Source: Melieria omissa (Eukaryota; Arthropoda; Insecta; Diptera; Ulidiidae). From it: DNA of 64,000 nt. The stretch is taken from assembly GCA_963971225.1 (NCBI GenBank), contig OZ020267.1, forward strand, positions 86,479,648 to 86,543,647, read 5' to 3'. The position numbers and the translations under genes are program-made. Of the stretch, positions 20,813 through 30,960 are shown one piece after another. The notes beneath the pieces were generated by a model. The model saw nothing but the letters and a program-made list of their open reading frames with translations. It searched no databases and had not been told where the DNA came from. The stretch's first letter is position 1. The number at the start of each line of letters is the position of its first letter.

Positions 20813-22133
20813 CTAATTAATTACGTATTCTACTTTCGTATTCTTTATTTGTCCCCTTTGAGTTAGTACAGTACTATTCCTATCCTCCTTGACTATTTCT
20901 TTCCTGTATGGCTTAGTTAGTTTAGTTCCTATTCTTTTATTTTTCCTGACGTAAATAATTTGTCCTGCTAAATATGATTTAATCGTGTGTTTATTTTTAT
21001 TATGGTACTCGATATCCTGGCTCTGCTTTTGTGCTAATTTTTGTAGATTATCTTGTCTGGTTTTTTCTATATCTTCGGGTGTAAATGTCACGTTTCTTCC
21101 AAAAAATAAGTCCACTGGTATTTTTTGTGTAACAGAGTGAACGGTGTGATTATATTCCGATACTGCTCTTTCTAACAACTCTTCAAAATTTCGATGTCCT
21201 CCATTTTCTTTGATACAGCGCATTAATTCGGTTAAAGTAGAATGAAATCTTTCCACCTGGCCGTTTGCTTGACTTTTATATGGGGGAGTGGTATAGACTT
21301 CTATTCCCAATTCGTCTTTCATCATGAATTTGATTGAAGCTGAGTTTAGCGACGGTTCATTGTCGATTACCACTAATTTTGGTACGCCGAAATAGAATAT
21401 TATGTCTCTTAGGGGTCTTCTGACATCTTCTATGGCTCTACTGTTTAACATTTTTGTTAAGGCGTATTTCGTAAACTTGTCCAATGCGGTCATTACTATT
21501 TTTCCTTCAGTTAAAAAAATGTCGATGTAAATTGTATGTCCTGGGAATGTGGGAAGCGATGTTTCTGCTAATTTTGGTTGATTGGGGTGTCGTTCATATT
21601 TATTCTCTTTACATATTGTTACGAATGCTACGTCTAGTGGGCTGTTACGTATCACTGGATTGTGCAATTTGAAAATGAAACAACTTTAATTATTCCAACG
21701 CAGCCAATTCAAAACCAACAGTCACTTTATTATTCACAGTTTTACACTTTACTGTTCGTACACTTAAGTATTTGCTTAATTCCGTGTGGCAACTTCACTT
21801 GTCAAAACCAGACTGTCTCGCTGCGCCGCATCCGGCTGCCTTTTATACCCGTCCGGCCATCGCGCAGATCGTTCTCCCACATTCCCGAGTGGACTAAAGG
21901 TTTCCCTGATGATCGCGACCATCGTTGCCAGATTGGACTAAAAGTTATTATCGTGGCTGTCGTTGCCACATTGAATTATAGCCCGGCGCGAAGCGACAGG
22001 GTTGCTTTGCACAGCGACAGACTGTTTTATCGTTACAATATTGTGCAGTTGGCCAGTACTCGTTTTATTTTGTTTATCATACCGGGGAAGTAACTTTTTT
22101 CCAGGATTTGAGCTTTATTCTCGATCGCGTGCC
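20813..22133 (-). pseudogene. Errantivirus integrase, split by a solo LTR
   Basis: The catalytic core and C-terminal domain are in the open minus frame ending at 20813: IYIDIFLTEGK, VIDNEPSLNS and YKSQANGQVERFHSTL give an intact DDE triad. The C-terminal region is Lys-rich. The N-terminal zinc region is on the far side of the solo LTR, at 22038-22133, where reading leftward gives INKIKRVLANC. The first 16 residues of the long frame (21617-21667) come from the inserted LTR, not from integrase. Type assignment to the gypsy/17.6 group follows from these motifs and the downstream env. Confidence 0.88.
21617..22037 (-). repeat. Solo family A LTR in integrase
   Basis: 421 bp, TGTTACGAAT to CGTTACA on plus, i.e. 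minus orientation, with a perfect 4-bp target duplication ATAT (21613-21616 and 22038-22041). No internal sequence adjoins it, so it is the product of LTR-LTR recombination. It is shorter than other copies because it has fewer U3 minisatellite units. Confidence 0.93.
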
Positions 22134-22136
22134 TAA

Positions 22137-22646
22137 CCCTTTCCTTCCCGAATTATGAAATAGCCATAGAAACAAATTGGAAGTTGGTTATTTGAAACGA
22201 GAGAACTATTTAAAAGTATTTTGCATCATATTTAAAATGGTTTCGACTTTCCGGTGGGAGGAGGTAGCCATACTACACTAGACTACACTGGGCTTTTATG
22301 AAGCAAAATTAAAACATATTTTATATGAAAACAAAATGTCCCTTATTTACAAGTTTTTAGAGTTATTTGTTGGAATTTTAGAGTTATTTGGTGTCCTTTG
22401 TTAAACATAGAGCAATATTACATTTTTGCCATTTAATTCTGCTGCCCTGTCGAGCGGGAACCGTTGCACAAATGTTAACAATTTTCAATGTTCCCATAAA
22501 AACAAACTACATATTTTGCTGAAAAAGCTCAGAACAATGTTTCTTTTAAGCGATACAATTCATAGAATGGGGAAAAATCGAAAATTATACATCGAAATTC
22601 CAAATTTGAATTTGGTAGCCATATGGCTACCATGGGAAGGAAAGGG
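22137..22646. mobile_element. PiggyBac-type MITE
   Basis: 510 bp with perfect 13-bp terminal repeats CCCTTTCCTTCCC / GGGAAGGAAAGGG. It is flanked by TTAA on the right (22647-22650) and CTAA on the left (22133-22136), i.e. one change from the TTAA duplication of piggyBac elements. No transposase is seen inside. It is inserted between the RNase H and integrase parts of the errantivirus pol. Confidence 0.75.
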
Positions 22647-22650
22647 TTAA

Positions 22651-23545
22651 ATGTTCCTTCAGTATAACATTTTCCTGTTCCTGTTCACTGGTAATATCCT
22701 CAACTAACTTCTGAGTGTATCTGCATTTGCAATTACTAAAGTGCTGCGGGTAAATATTTTGAATTATGCCCATTGTCCTTTCATCTATGTGGATTCCGTT
22801 GATCACTGACGGGTTTAGATATCTTTTAAAATATGCTATAATATTTTGTTCATTGAAGTGTGGTTCCTCGATTATATGGCGGTGTATTTTTGGGAAAACT
22901 ATTTTGAACTGGTAGGACGATGTTTCTCCTGTTTAAGAAAAATTTGATTTTTGAATACGTTTATTGGTACTTCTGCGCAAGGTATTAGATTGTGATTTGA
23001 ACTGTCATCGCTATGAATAGTGGGAGTAAGTGAATTTATTTGGGCAGATATCCTTGATAGTGCGTCCGCGACAACATTCGCTTTTCCGGGTTTGTAGATT
23101 AACTCGTGGTTATACTCCTCTAGTATGGCCTTCCACCTTTTCAACTTGCTGTTTGTACTTTTGTGGCTAAGTGCGTACGTAAGTGGCTGGTGATCGGTAA
23201 TTATTTTAACCCTTTTCGAACCGTATAGGTAACTTCTTAAGGTATTTAATTCCCAGATTATGGAGAGCATTTCCTTCTCGTTTGTCGCGTAATGCTCTTC
23301 CGATTTGTTTAGAGTTCTTGATATGAAAGTGATTGGTCTATTGTCCTGCGATAGTACAGCGCCTATAGCATAGTCCGATGCGTCTGTGGTGAGTTCAAAA
23401 TCCTTTTCGAAGTTTGGATGCGCAAGAACGATATCTTTTGATATTAGTGTATTTTTTATTTTGTTGAACGCCTTTATACCCTCTTCGTCTAATTTAATTT
23501 CAACTTTCCTGGACTGATTTTTGGAAACATTGCCAGCGTCCCCTC
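22651..23545 (-). pseudogene. Errantivirus RNase H and linker to integrase
   Basis: RNase H lies mainly in 22899-23270 with LRSYLYGSKRVKIITDHQPL and KANVVADALSR. Its N-terminal half, near 23280-23530, is in another frame. The linker toward the integrase zinc region occupies 22651-22900 without an open frame. The domain degrades RNA in the RNA-DNA hybrid during reverse transcription. At least one frameshift near 23270 and one near 22930 break it. Confidence 0.82.
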
Positions 23546-24795
23546 AGAGGAGTGCAGTTAATGGTTTGGCTATTCTCGAGTAATCCCTGATAAATCGTCT
23601 ATAATAAAACGATCTTAATTCCTTCAAATTACGTGGAATCGGGAAATTTGCTACCGCCTCTACTTTTTTCGGGTTTGTTTTTATTCCTTCTGCACTTACT
23701 ACATAGCCTAGAAATTCGACTTCTTCCTTTGCGAATTCACACTTATCCAGTTGGATTTTCATATTCGCTTCTTCTAGTGTCCTGAATACCATTTCTAGAT
23801 TCTGTAGATGCTCTTCCTCGTTTTCCCCGAAAATAATAACATCATCGATTTACACAAAGCACCGAACTCCAATGTGTTGTCGAAGGATATCATCCAGTGC
23901 CCTTTGAAATGTAGAGGGTACGTTTTTAAGTCCGAAAGGCAATCGAAGGAACTCGTATTTGCCGTTGTTAACCGAAAACGCAGTTTTTTCTATATCTGAT
24001 TCGCGTAGCGGTATCTGATGGAAGCCGCTCTTTAAATCTATGACCGTGAATAATTTATTGTTTCCAAGGTTTGAAAGGACCTCATTAATTTCGGGAATAG
24101 GTTATTTATTTATAACTGAATTAAGTTTGCGATAGTCAATAACCATGCGATACTTCTTTTCGCCGGAGAAGTTCTTCTACCTGGCGTTCGATTTCTTCTT
24201 TTAAAGCCATTGGCTAAGGGTATGGCTTGGAATAAACGGGGTCTTCATTTATGGTTCGAATTTCGCCCTTGACTAATGTTGTATATTGTTACGAATACTA
24301 CGTCTAGTGGGCTGTTACGTATCACTGGATTGTGCAATTTGAAAATGAAACAACTTTAATTATTCCAACGCAGCCAATTCAAAACCAACAGTCACTTTAT
24401 TATTCACAGTTTTACACTTTACTGTTCGTACACTTAAGTATTTGCTTAATTACTCCGTGTGGCAACTTCACTTGTCAAAACCAGACTGACTCGCTGCGCC
24501 GCATCCGGCTGCCTTTTATACCTGCCAGGCCATCGCGCAGATCGTTCCCGCACATTCCGGAGTGGACTAAAAGTTTCCATCATTGCCAGGTTGGACTAAA
24601 AGTTATTATCGCGGCCGTCGTTGCCAGATTGGACTAAAAGTTACCATCGCGGCCGTCGTTGCCAGATTTAATTATAGCACGGCACGTAGCGGCAGGGTTG
24701 CTTTGCACAGCGACAGACTGTATTATCGTTACAATATGTAAGTTTTTCGTTGGGATCCGAGAATAGGTTTGGACATTTTTTTATAATATCAATTA
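23540..24795 (-). pseudogene. Errantivirus reverse transcriptase, split by a solo LTR
   Basis: The thumb part is clear in 23544-23792 (LDKCEFAKEEVEFLGYVVSA, RNLKELRSFYYRRFIRDYSR). The palm and fingers at 23800-24286 survive only in shifted frames, and the catalytic aspartate region (about 23845-23860, plus-strand ATCATCGATTT) is degraded. The N-terminus continues beyond the LTR at 24734-24795, where leftward reading gives IIKKCPNLFSDPNEKLTY, a recognisable gypsy-group RT start. Broken by several frameshifts and the LTR. Confidence 0.82.
24287..24733 (-). repeat. Solo family A LTR in RT
   Basis: 447 bp in minus orientation, flanked by ATAT (24283-24286 and 24734-24737). The U3 part carries extra tandem units GGACTAAAAGTT...GCCAGATT (near 24562-24670). 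A second independent solo LTR in the same errantivirus. Confidence 0.93.
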
Positions 24796-25030
24796 ATTAA
24801 TTAATTGACTGGCACGACAGCCCGCTTACGCGAGACTAAGGCCTAGCTTCCCGCAACCACTCGTGTTGTGCGTGTGAATTTGTACGCGGGTGGAACGGAC
24901 CTACAGTTTTATGCCGGTTCCGAACGGCAGGTTGGGAGCTCTTTCATAAGCAAGTTTTACTCTCAGAGGTTTGCCATTTCCAGCTGAGAGGACAGCCACC
25001 GAAAGAGAAAACGAATTTTCCCGTTATTTT
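24791..25030 (-). repeat. tRNA-derived SINE, body and tail (head at 30433-30516)
   Basis: Begins (minus 3' end) with an AATT-repeat tail at 24791-24816, then the body shared with the three other copies (GGCACGACAGCCCGCTTACG, near 24820). It stops in a T-run near 25030, and the missing tRNA-like head is found 5.4 kb away at 30433-30516. The SINE was therefore split by the hAT element between them. It sits in the errantivirus between protease and RT. Confidence 0.85.
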
Positions 25031-25560
25031 TTTTTTCATTTGATACACAATAATCGATTTTTTTCTTTCAATTCACGATTTAATTGTATCGAAAAATGGG
25101 TTTCGATTAATCGAAACGTTAATCGATTATATGCTAAAATAATCGAAAGAAAGCGTTGTACTACCTTTTTTTCGCGCAAACTAAAAACTTGAGACGGACA
25201 CTTTGATGCGATATTGAATTTGATTTATGGGCCTACCACAAGTTGCTGGCTCACAAACGTCACAAAAAAGACAACGACCGACCCCAAATTCAGGATGAGC
25301 TTAGATTTTTTTGAATGCTCCCGTTTTGAAACTAAAGCGCAACGCCATCAATGCCTGTGAAGAAACGCGAACAGTGTACCCTAAGCTGTATGTAGTTAAT
25401 AAATAACTCGTCGGTGTTGTTATCTTTTAGGAACTTCGGTACCAGCAGCGCCCGTCTTTTCAAAAGCAGGTGCAACTGCCACTGAAAAGAGGCACAGGTT
25501 CATGATCTCCCGCCTGTCAAAACTATTATTTCTAAACTCTGCAATGAACAAATAAAATAC

Positions 25561-26023
25561 TGTTACGAATACTAGTTCTAGTGGGCTATTACGTATCACT
25601 GGATTGTGCAATTTGAAAATAAGACAACTTTAATTATACGAACGCAGTCAATAAAAGCCAACAATCACTTTATTTCACAGATTACACTTCACTGCCTTTA
25701 CACTTAAGTATTTGCTTAATCACTCCGTGTGGCACCTTCACTAGTCAAAATCAGACTGACTCGCTGCGCCGCATCCGGCTGCCTTTTATACCTGTCCGGC
25801 CATCGCGCAGATCGTTCTCGCACATTACGGAGTGGACTAAAACTTTCCATCATTGCCAGGTTGGAATAAAAGTTGCCATCAGGTTGGACTAAAAGTTTCC
25901 ATCATTGCCAGGTTGGCCTACAAGTTTCCCTTATCATCGCGGCCGTCGTTGCCAGATTGAATTATAGCACGGCGCGTAGCGACAGGGTTGCTTTGCACAG
26001 CGACAGACTGTCTTATCGTTACA
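25561..26023 (-). repeat. 3' LTR of the family A element
   Basis: 463 bp, with a TATA box on minus at 25793-25800 and three U3 minisatellite units (25836-25920). The adjoining CTGCCCACCACTTAG (26024-26038) is the complement of the polypurine tract GTGGTGGGCAG. Confidence 0.93.
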
Positions 26024-26034
26024 CTGCCCACCAC

Positions 26035-27852
26035 TTAGACTTGTTCGTCCCGAACAAGTGCCGAGGTTCCGCTGTGATAAGGCGCCAGGCGCTCCAAATG
26101 GACTACCTTCAGCTTAGCGCCTTTATTGTTGCAACGTTGAATCCTGTATACAACGTCGTTTATCCTAGTCACGATTTCGTAAGGTCCTTCCCATGACGCT
26201 TGAAGTTTCGGAGACAAACCTTTCCTCCGCTGCGGATTGTAGAGCATTACCAGATCGCCTTCTTGGAACCCTGCTGAGTTGGCCCGTAGATCATATCTGG
26301 CTTTCGCCTTATCGCTGACCAGTTTGGTGCGGATCCTTATAAATTGGTGAATTTCCTCCAGTTCCGCCCGCTTATTGACCACGTAGTCCGTCTTAGCGCT
26401 TCCCGTCGTGCTGACTACCCCGAACTTCAAGTCAGCGGGTAGCCGCAACTCTGTGCCGAACACTGCTCGGGCTGGAGTGAGTGATGTCGTTTCGTGCGGG
26501 GCTGACCTATACGCCATCAGGAACAGGGGGATAAGCGTGTCCCAATCCTTTTGATTCCTGCCTACCACTTTCCGTAGGTATTCTTCCAGTGTCCGGTTAA
26601 AGCGTTCAACCATGCCGTCGGACTGTGGGTGCAAAGGCGTGGTACGAGTTTTCTTTATCTCTAGCAGCTCACACACTTCCTTGAATACCGCGGACTCGAA
26701 ATTGCGGCCTTGATCTGAGTGCAACTCCAACGGAACTCCGAACATGGCTACCCAGTTGTTTACCAGATTTTCCGAGATCGTAGTGGCCTCCTGGTTAGGA
26801 ATAGGGTACACTTCGGGCCATTTGCTGAAGTAATCCATTACCACCAGCACATATTTGTTGCCTTGAGTGCTAGTTGGGAATGAGCCAGCGACGTCCATAG
26901 CAATCCGCTCGAAGGGCGCTCCCACGTTGTACTGCTGCATGCGGCCTCGAGATCTTCTTGTCGGCCCTTTCGAGGCTGAACATCGGTCGCAACTCTTAAT
27001 CCACTCGGCTACAGACTCCTGACATCCTACCCAGTAGAATCGTCTATTTATTTTGGCGACGGTTTTGGTGATGTCCAGGTGCCCTCCACTGGAGTCGTTA
27101 TGGTATGCCTCGATGACCTCGTTGATTCTGCATTTCGGCACTACCATTAGGGAGTTGCTGGTCCGACCACCCGTGCTCTCCCATTCGCGGTACAGGCATC
27201 CTTCCTTCAGCCGCAGACTTTTCCACTGTGCCCAGTAAGCCTTAGCGATCGGGCTTTCACCGGCCATCTCCTGCCAGTCTGGACGTGCGCCTTGCTCCTT
27301 GCCTTCGATGATTTTTGCAAGATCCGCATCCTCACGCTGGTCCTTTTGTAGCCTTTCCGCAGACCACTCTTCCTCTGGCATAACGCTTATCGACCGAACA
27401 TCCACAATTTGTCCCTCGCTTTCGGCTCGCGAGTTATGCCTGCACTCGGTTTTGCACGAATGGTGTGGCAGAGCGGCAGCCCTCTTTAGCGACGTCTGTT
27501 GTCCGGAACGCTTTTCTCGCAGATGGCAGTCTCGTGATATGTGGCCTTGCTTGCCACATCGCCAGCAACTGACTCTAGAGGACACTGCCCGCAGCCCCGC
27601 TGGTGCCTCCGAGCTCACTGTCTGGCTTTGGGTGACACGTCTAGATTGGGTTCGACGCTTTTCCGCCAATGAATGTCGAAAACTTCCCCTCCAGGCTGCC
27701 TCATACGTCATCGCGCTGGTCACCGTCTCCTTAAATGTCGGCTTGCCCATCATCAACGCACTACGACGTGTCTCTGGGTCATGAAGACCTTCAATAAATA
27801 ACTCACTCTTCATCCTTTCGAGGCCATCAGCGCCGAATTTCGGGTAGCACAA
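26035..27852 (-). CDS. Gag zinc knuckle fused to integrase (605 codons)
   Basis: A long open minus frame. Gag C-terminus (LERMKSELFIEGLHDPETRR) and knuckle CWRCGKQGHISRDC lie within the first 110 residues. The sequence then passes at CKTECRHNSRAES directly into the pre-integrase linker; in the related element at 39030 the same linker follows RNase H. So PR, RT and RH were removed in frame. Integrase has the H2C2 region (HLDITKTVAKINRRFYW, WIKSCDRCSASKG) and full DDE (IAMDVAGSFP, LHSDQGRNFES, SDGMVERFNRTLEEYL). It stops after DEQV, 11 bases before the LTR. The start overlaps gag by 43 bases in another frame. Confidence 0.9.
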   Translation of the reverse strand: MCYPKFGADGLERMKSELFIEGLHDPETRRSALMMGKPTFKETVTSAMTYEAAWRGSFRHSLAEKRRTQSRRVTQSQTVSSEAPAGLRAVSSRVSCWRCGKQGHISRDCHLREKRSGQQTSLKRAAALPHHSCKTECRHNSRAESEGQIVDVRSISVMPEEEWSAERLQKDQREDADLAKIIEGKEQGARPDWQEMAGESPIAKAYWAQWKSLRLKEGCLYREWESTGGRTSNSLMVVPKCRINEVIEAYHNDSSGGHLDITKTVAKINRRFYWVGCQESVAEWIKSCDRCSASKGPTRRSRGRMQQYNVGAPFERIAMDVAGSFPTSTQGNKYVLVVMDYFSKWPEVYPIPNQEATTISENLVNNWVAMFGVPLELHSDQGRNFESAVFKEVCELLEIKKTRTTPLHPQSDGMVERFNRTLEEYLRKVVGRNQKDWDTLIPLFLMAYRSAPHETTSLTPARAVFGTELRLPADLKFGVVSTTGSAKTDYVVNKRAELEEIHQFIRIRTKLVSDKAKARYDLRANSAGFQEGDLVMLYNPQRRKGLSPKLQASWEGPYEIVTRINDVVYRIQRCNNKGAKLKVVHLERLAPYHSGTSALVRDEQV

Positions 27853-28940
27853 CTGTACGAGCCGCTCAATGTCTGCATCGTCTCGTTGGCCCTTTGTCTA
27901 CGGCTCTTCAGCTCGCAATAATACAGCATTTTGTTGTGCTCGTCACTGTATCTGGCTGCCAGCGCCCTTATGACGGTGTCGTAATCACCTCTCGAACCTT
28001 CCGGAACTGTCTTTATTACCTCAGCCGCAGGACCTCTTAGAGCCAGTATCAGTCTCTGACATTTCCTGATATCTGTCCACTGATTTTCCAAAGCAGCCAA
28101 GTAGAATTGCAATTTAAATGTGTCAAACGACGTAGTACCATCATAGGTAGGCGCTTCTATGGCGAAACTTTCCTCAACTGACCGCACCCTTGCTCGCAGC
28201 TGTACCTCTCTAAGCCGCTCGTCAATTTTTCTGTTCATCGAGTCTTCCAGACTATCAACTCGTTTATTCAGGGAATCATCCAGGTCGTCAGCACGTTTGT
28301 TCAGTGAATCATCCAGGTCGCCAACTCGTTTGTTCAGGGAATCATCCAGGTCGTCGACTTGTTTATCCAAGTGCTCTACTCGCGTCTCCAGGTGCTCGAC
28401 TTTCCCATTAATCCCGTCTGCGATTTCCTCCACTTTCTGCTCCAAGCGCGCAGAATTTTCCTGAAGCTTGCTGGACAACTCCCGATTTGCATTTTCAAGT
28501 TTTGCTGACTTTTCCCGATTTGCAGCCTCGACTTTTGCCGAAATTTCGAGATTCGTAGTTTCCAGCTTCGCTGCCATTTGCACCGATATTTCATGGGTCA
28601 CCGTTTCCATTTTCGCTGCCATTTCTCGATTCGCTGTTTCCATTTGCGCCGACATGCCTTTGAGTGCAGCCATTAGTTGGCTCATGTCCAACGCTTGTAT
28701 TGGTGCAGCCGCTGCAGTTGTACTCTGTAGCGAAGCAGCACCAGCAGGCGACTCCTCCACTTTGGCCGACGCCCCTAGTTCTTGCGCTCCGAACTCGTGC
28801 ACAGTCCAATCGACGCCTCGTGCTTCACATGCTTCTCGCACGCGCAACTGCAACTCCACCTTTCCGCCAGCAGTCGACAAATTCCAGGCAGCCAGCTCCT
28901 TCTTCAGCTGGTCTACCTTCAGCTGCTCGAGTTTAACCAT
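27810..28940 (-). CDS. Family A Gag with SAP-like motif and coiled-coil repeats
   Basis: 376 codons. Residues about 3-38 (LEQLKVDQLKKELAAWNLST and following KVELQLRVRE) read as a SAP motif, a helix-extended-loop-helix that binds DNA in many nuclear proteins. A long coiled coil follows (about residues 90-240), with MAAKMET/ISAKLE repeats and then four near-identical 14-residue units around DDLDDSLNKRV (28250-28350). The Gag capsid-like region FAIEAPTYDGTTSFDTFKLQ is near residue 255. The end is frameshifted: the last 20 residues are out of frame, and the true continuation is the next ORF. Gag would package element RNA. Confidence 0.85.
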   Translation of the reverse strand: MVKLEQLKVDQLKKELAAWNLSTAGGKVELQLRVREACEARGVDWTVHEFGAQELGASAKVEESPAGAASLQSTTAAAAPIQALDMSQLMAALKGMSAQMETANREMAAKMETVTHEISVQMAAKLETTNLEISAKVEAANREKSAKLENANRELSSKLQENSARLEQKVEEIADGINGKVEHLETRVEHLDKQVDDLDDSLNKRVGDLDDSLNKRADDLDDSLNKRVDSLEDSMNRKIDERLREVQLRARVRSVEESFAIEAPTYDGTTSFDTFKLQFYLAALENQWTDIRKCQRLILALRGPAAEVIKTVPEGSRGDYDTVIRALAARYSDEHNKMLYYCELKSRRQRANETMQTLSGSYSCATRNSALMASKG

Positions 28941-28992
28941 GTCCGTGCTTTTATAATTTTATTTATTTATTTGTTTACTTTCAATTTTCCAC

Positions 28993-29011
28993 AATCCCAC
29001 TTCTGACACCA
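28993..29011 (-). promoter_or_regulatory. Primer-binding site, tRNA-Leu-like
   Basis: TGGTGTCAGAAGTGGGATT on minus, two bases inside the 5' LTR. It is complementary to a tRNA 3' end ...CCCACTTCTGACACCA, the form of several tRNA-Leu species. This supports placement in the mdg3/Blastopia group, whose members use tRNA-Leu; the tRNA identity is from memory, not searched. Confidence 0.7.
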
Positions 29012-29013
29012 AA

Positions 29014-29496
29014 TGTTACGAATATTAGTTCTAGTGGGCTATTACGTATCACTGGATTGTGCAATTTGAAAATAAGACAACTTTAATTATACGAACGCAG
29101 TCAATAAAAGCCAACAATCACTTTATTTCACAGATTACACTTCACTGTCTTTACACCTAAGTATTTGCTCAATTACTCCGTGTGGCACCTTCACTAGTCA
29201 AAATCAGACTGACTCGCTGCGCCGCATCCGGCTGCCTTTTATACCTGTCCGGCCATCGCGCAGATCGTTCTCGCACATTCCGGAGTGGATAAAGGTTTCC
29301 ATGATGATCGCGACCATCATTGCCAGGTTGGACTAAAAGTTCCCATCATTGCCAGGTTGGACTAAGAGTTTCCATCATTGCCAGGTTGGCCTAAAAGTTT
29401 CCCTTATTATCGCGGCCGTCGTTGCCAGATTGAATTATAGCACGGCGCGTAGCGACAGGGTTGCTTTGCACAGCGACAGACTGTCTTATCGTTACA
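29014..29496 (-). repeat. 5' LTR of the family A element
   Basis: 483 bp, the longest family A LTR here; the excess over its partner is extra U3 minisatellite sequence (29290-29400). TATA at 29236-29243 on minus. The LTR pair differs in this repeat and at scattered bases, so the insertion is not brand new. Confidence 0.93.
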
Positions 29497-30266
29497 ATAC
29501 AAATATATATTTTTTCCTTTAATGTGTACTTACTTTCATTAATTAATTCATTATTGTTTTTATTAGGCAATTGGTAAAAATTTAGCGGCCTGATTTTCGA
29601 GCCTGTTTTTCAAAATTGATTACGAAGGAACGAAAAAAGATATTCATTCACTTGTTTGGTTTTTTGTTTATTTAATCGTAATCTTTCAAGAGGCAAGGTC
29701 ATAAAAATTATAGTTCTACATATTCGAGTGTAGGATGACCTTGAACGTATTTTGATATCAATTTTCCTGCACGATTTTGGGCCAGCCACGTAACCTACAA
29801 AAAAAAATGAAACTAATCTATAATTGATATTACATCAGCTATGTTTAGGCACGAGCTTTTTGTAAAATGCAAAAATCTCTCGAAATGGTGGACATTTTTG
29901 AAAGAAAATTTATTTTGCCCTGTTTTTTCAAATGTTTATTGCCTGTTATAATAAAAAGAAAACAATATTTTGTCAAATGCTCGTGTCTAATCATAGCGAC
30001 ATGTTTTCTGAGCAAGTAAAAAAAAATCGAATCGATGCGTGTAAAACTTTTCTTAAAATCGTGCAAGTAAATAAGTTAGAAAAATACGACTTTCGGGAAA
30101 ACGCGTTTAAAGTTCACAGGGAGCGTGCGGAAACACTGTGAGCGAGCGTGCTCAATCCTCTACAGCTCAATAACCGTGAAGAGTTTACCCAAATCCTTTG
30201 GAAATAACATTCCTCACGTTTTCCAAATGAAAATTATGTAAAAAAAACAATTTTTTAAAACTTTGT

Positions 30267-30307
30267 ATTTGAACTTAAGGGGATCATCTACCCCCTTAAG
30301 TTCAAAT
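30267..30307. repeat. Perfect 16-bp inverted repeat (hairpin)
   Basis: ATTTGAACTTAAGGGG (30267-30282) and its exact complement CCCCTTAAGTTCAAAT (30292-30307) around a 9-base loop, within the non-coding 3' part of the hAT element. Confidence 0.85.
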
Positions 30308-30432
30308 ATTAAGAAAATCATTGGATTATTCGATTAATATCCATTTCTTTCGATTAATTGCAATCAATAATCGCTCTGTTTCAATTAATCATATGATTCA
30401 TTAATCGATTAATGAATTTTTTTTCCCATCAC

Positions 30433-30516
30433 TAGTTATTACAGGCAGTATTTGAACCTGGGTCGCTGCCTTCGACTCGCGGTCCAACGTTTAACCAACT
30501 GAGCCACGGCGGCTGC
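30433..30516 (-). repeat. SINE head (rest at 24791-25030)
   Basis: The tRNA-like head of a SINE on minus: box A as GTGGCTCAGTTGG, box B-like AGGTTCAAATACTG. It directly adjoins the errantivirus protease end near 30517, while its other side is the hAT terminus. Confidence 0.82.
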
Positions 30517-30960
30517 AATATTATTTATTCTATTTTGCTGTTCTGCGAGAAGGTGCGGAATATTTATGTCGACGTTATTAACTTCCTGTGATATTTTTTG
30601 TTTTAACGGGATTATTATATTCGGGGAAATTGTCATGATGTCTTTACCAGTGTGGATAGTAGCTTTTAGTTGTTTTAGGGTGTCGTTGCCTATTATGCCA
30701 TGAAATGAGTTCATTGTTGGTAGAATAAAAAATTTTATTTTTCCCACGATGGGTCCGAAAATATCTATGAATGTGTGGTGCGTAATTTCTATGGTCCCAG
30801 CTACAGATTTTACTTTAAAGGGCTTTTCATTTGGAATTGGGTTCCTAATCCTGGTTGATTGGATATAATTTTTGTTAGACCCTGTATCTATCAGGAAATC
30901 TAATGCGTCTCCAGTCCTCGCTAAGAATTCGTAGTAAGGAAGCGAGGAAGGAGCTAGTCT
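30517..30960 (-). pseudogene. Errantivirus protease region
   Basis: Minus frame 30439-30747 carries FHGIIGNDTLKQLKATIHTG, the C-terminal half of a gypsy-type aspartic protease. The active-site half (near 30880-30900, reading around ALDFLIDTGSNKNYIQ) is in a different frame, so a frameshift separates them. The last 20 or so residues of the open frame come from the SINE head. The protease would process Gag-Pol. Confidence 0.8.

Larger units (their letters stand above)
25561..29496 (-). mobile_element. Family A LTR retrotransposon with both LTRs
   Basis: A complete-ended element: LTRs 25561-26023 (3') and 29014-29496 (5'), target duplication ATAC (25557-25560 and 29497-29500), a tRNA-Leu-like primer site next to the 5' LTR and a polypurine tract next to the 3' LTR. 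Inside are gag and an ORF in which the Gag zinc knuckle is fused to integrase. Protease, RT and RNase H have been cleanly removed. It is therefore non-autonomous but keeps all cis signals. It is the youngest layer of this nest. Confidence 0.94.
25031..30432 (+). mobile_element. hAT element inserted in the SINE, left end lost
   Basis: The C-terminal transposase is recognisable on plus at 25195-25553: DLWAYHKLLAHKRHKK, then after a possible intron end (TTTTAG near 25430) VFSKAGATATEKRHRF ... LLFLNSAMNK and a stop, the hAT dimerisation region. The right end (about 30421-30432) is TCCCATCACTA, complement of a TAGTGATGGGA terminus. Abundant AATCGATTAAT motifs occur at both ends (25070-25150, 30325-30420). 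The left terminus is not visible, so the N-terminal transposase and left end are deleted. A family A retroelement is inserted right after the stop codon. 29501-30432 is AT-rich, with only short unrecognised frames such as 29932-30141. Confidence 0.68.
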
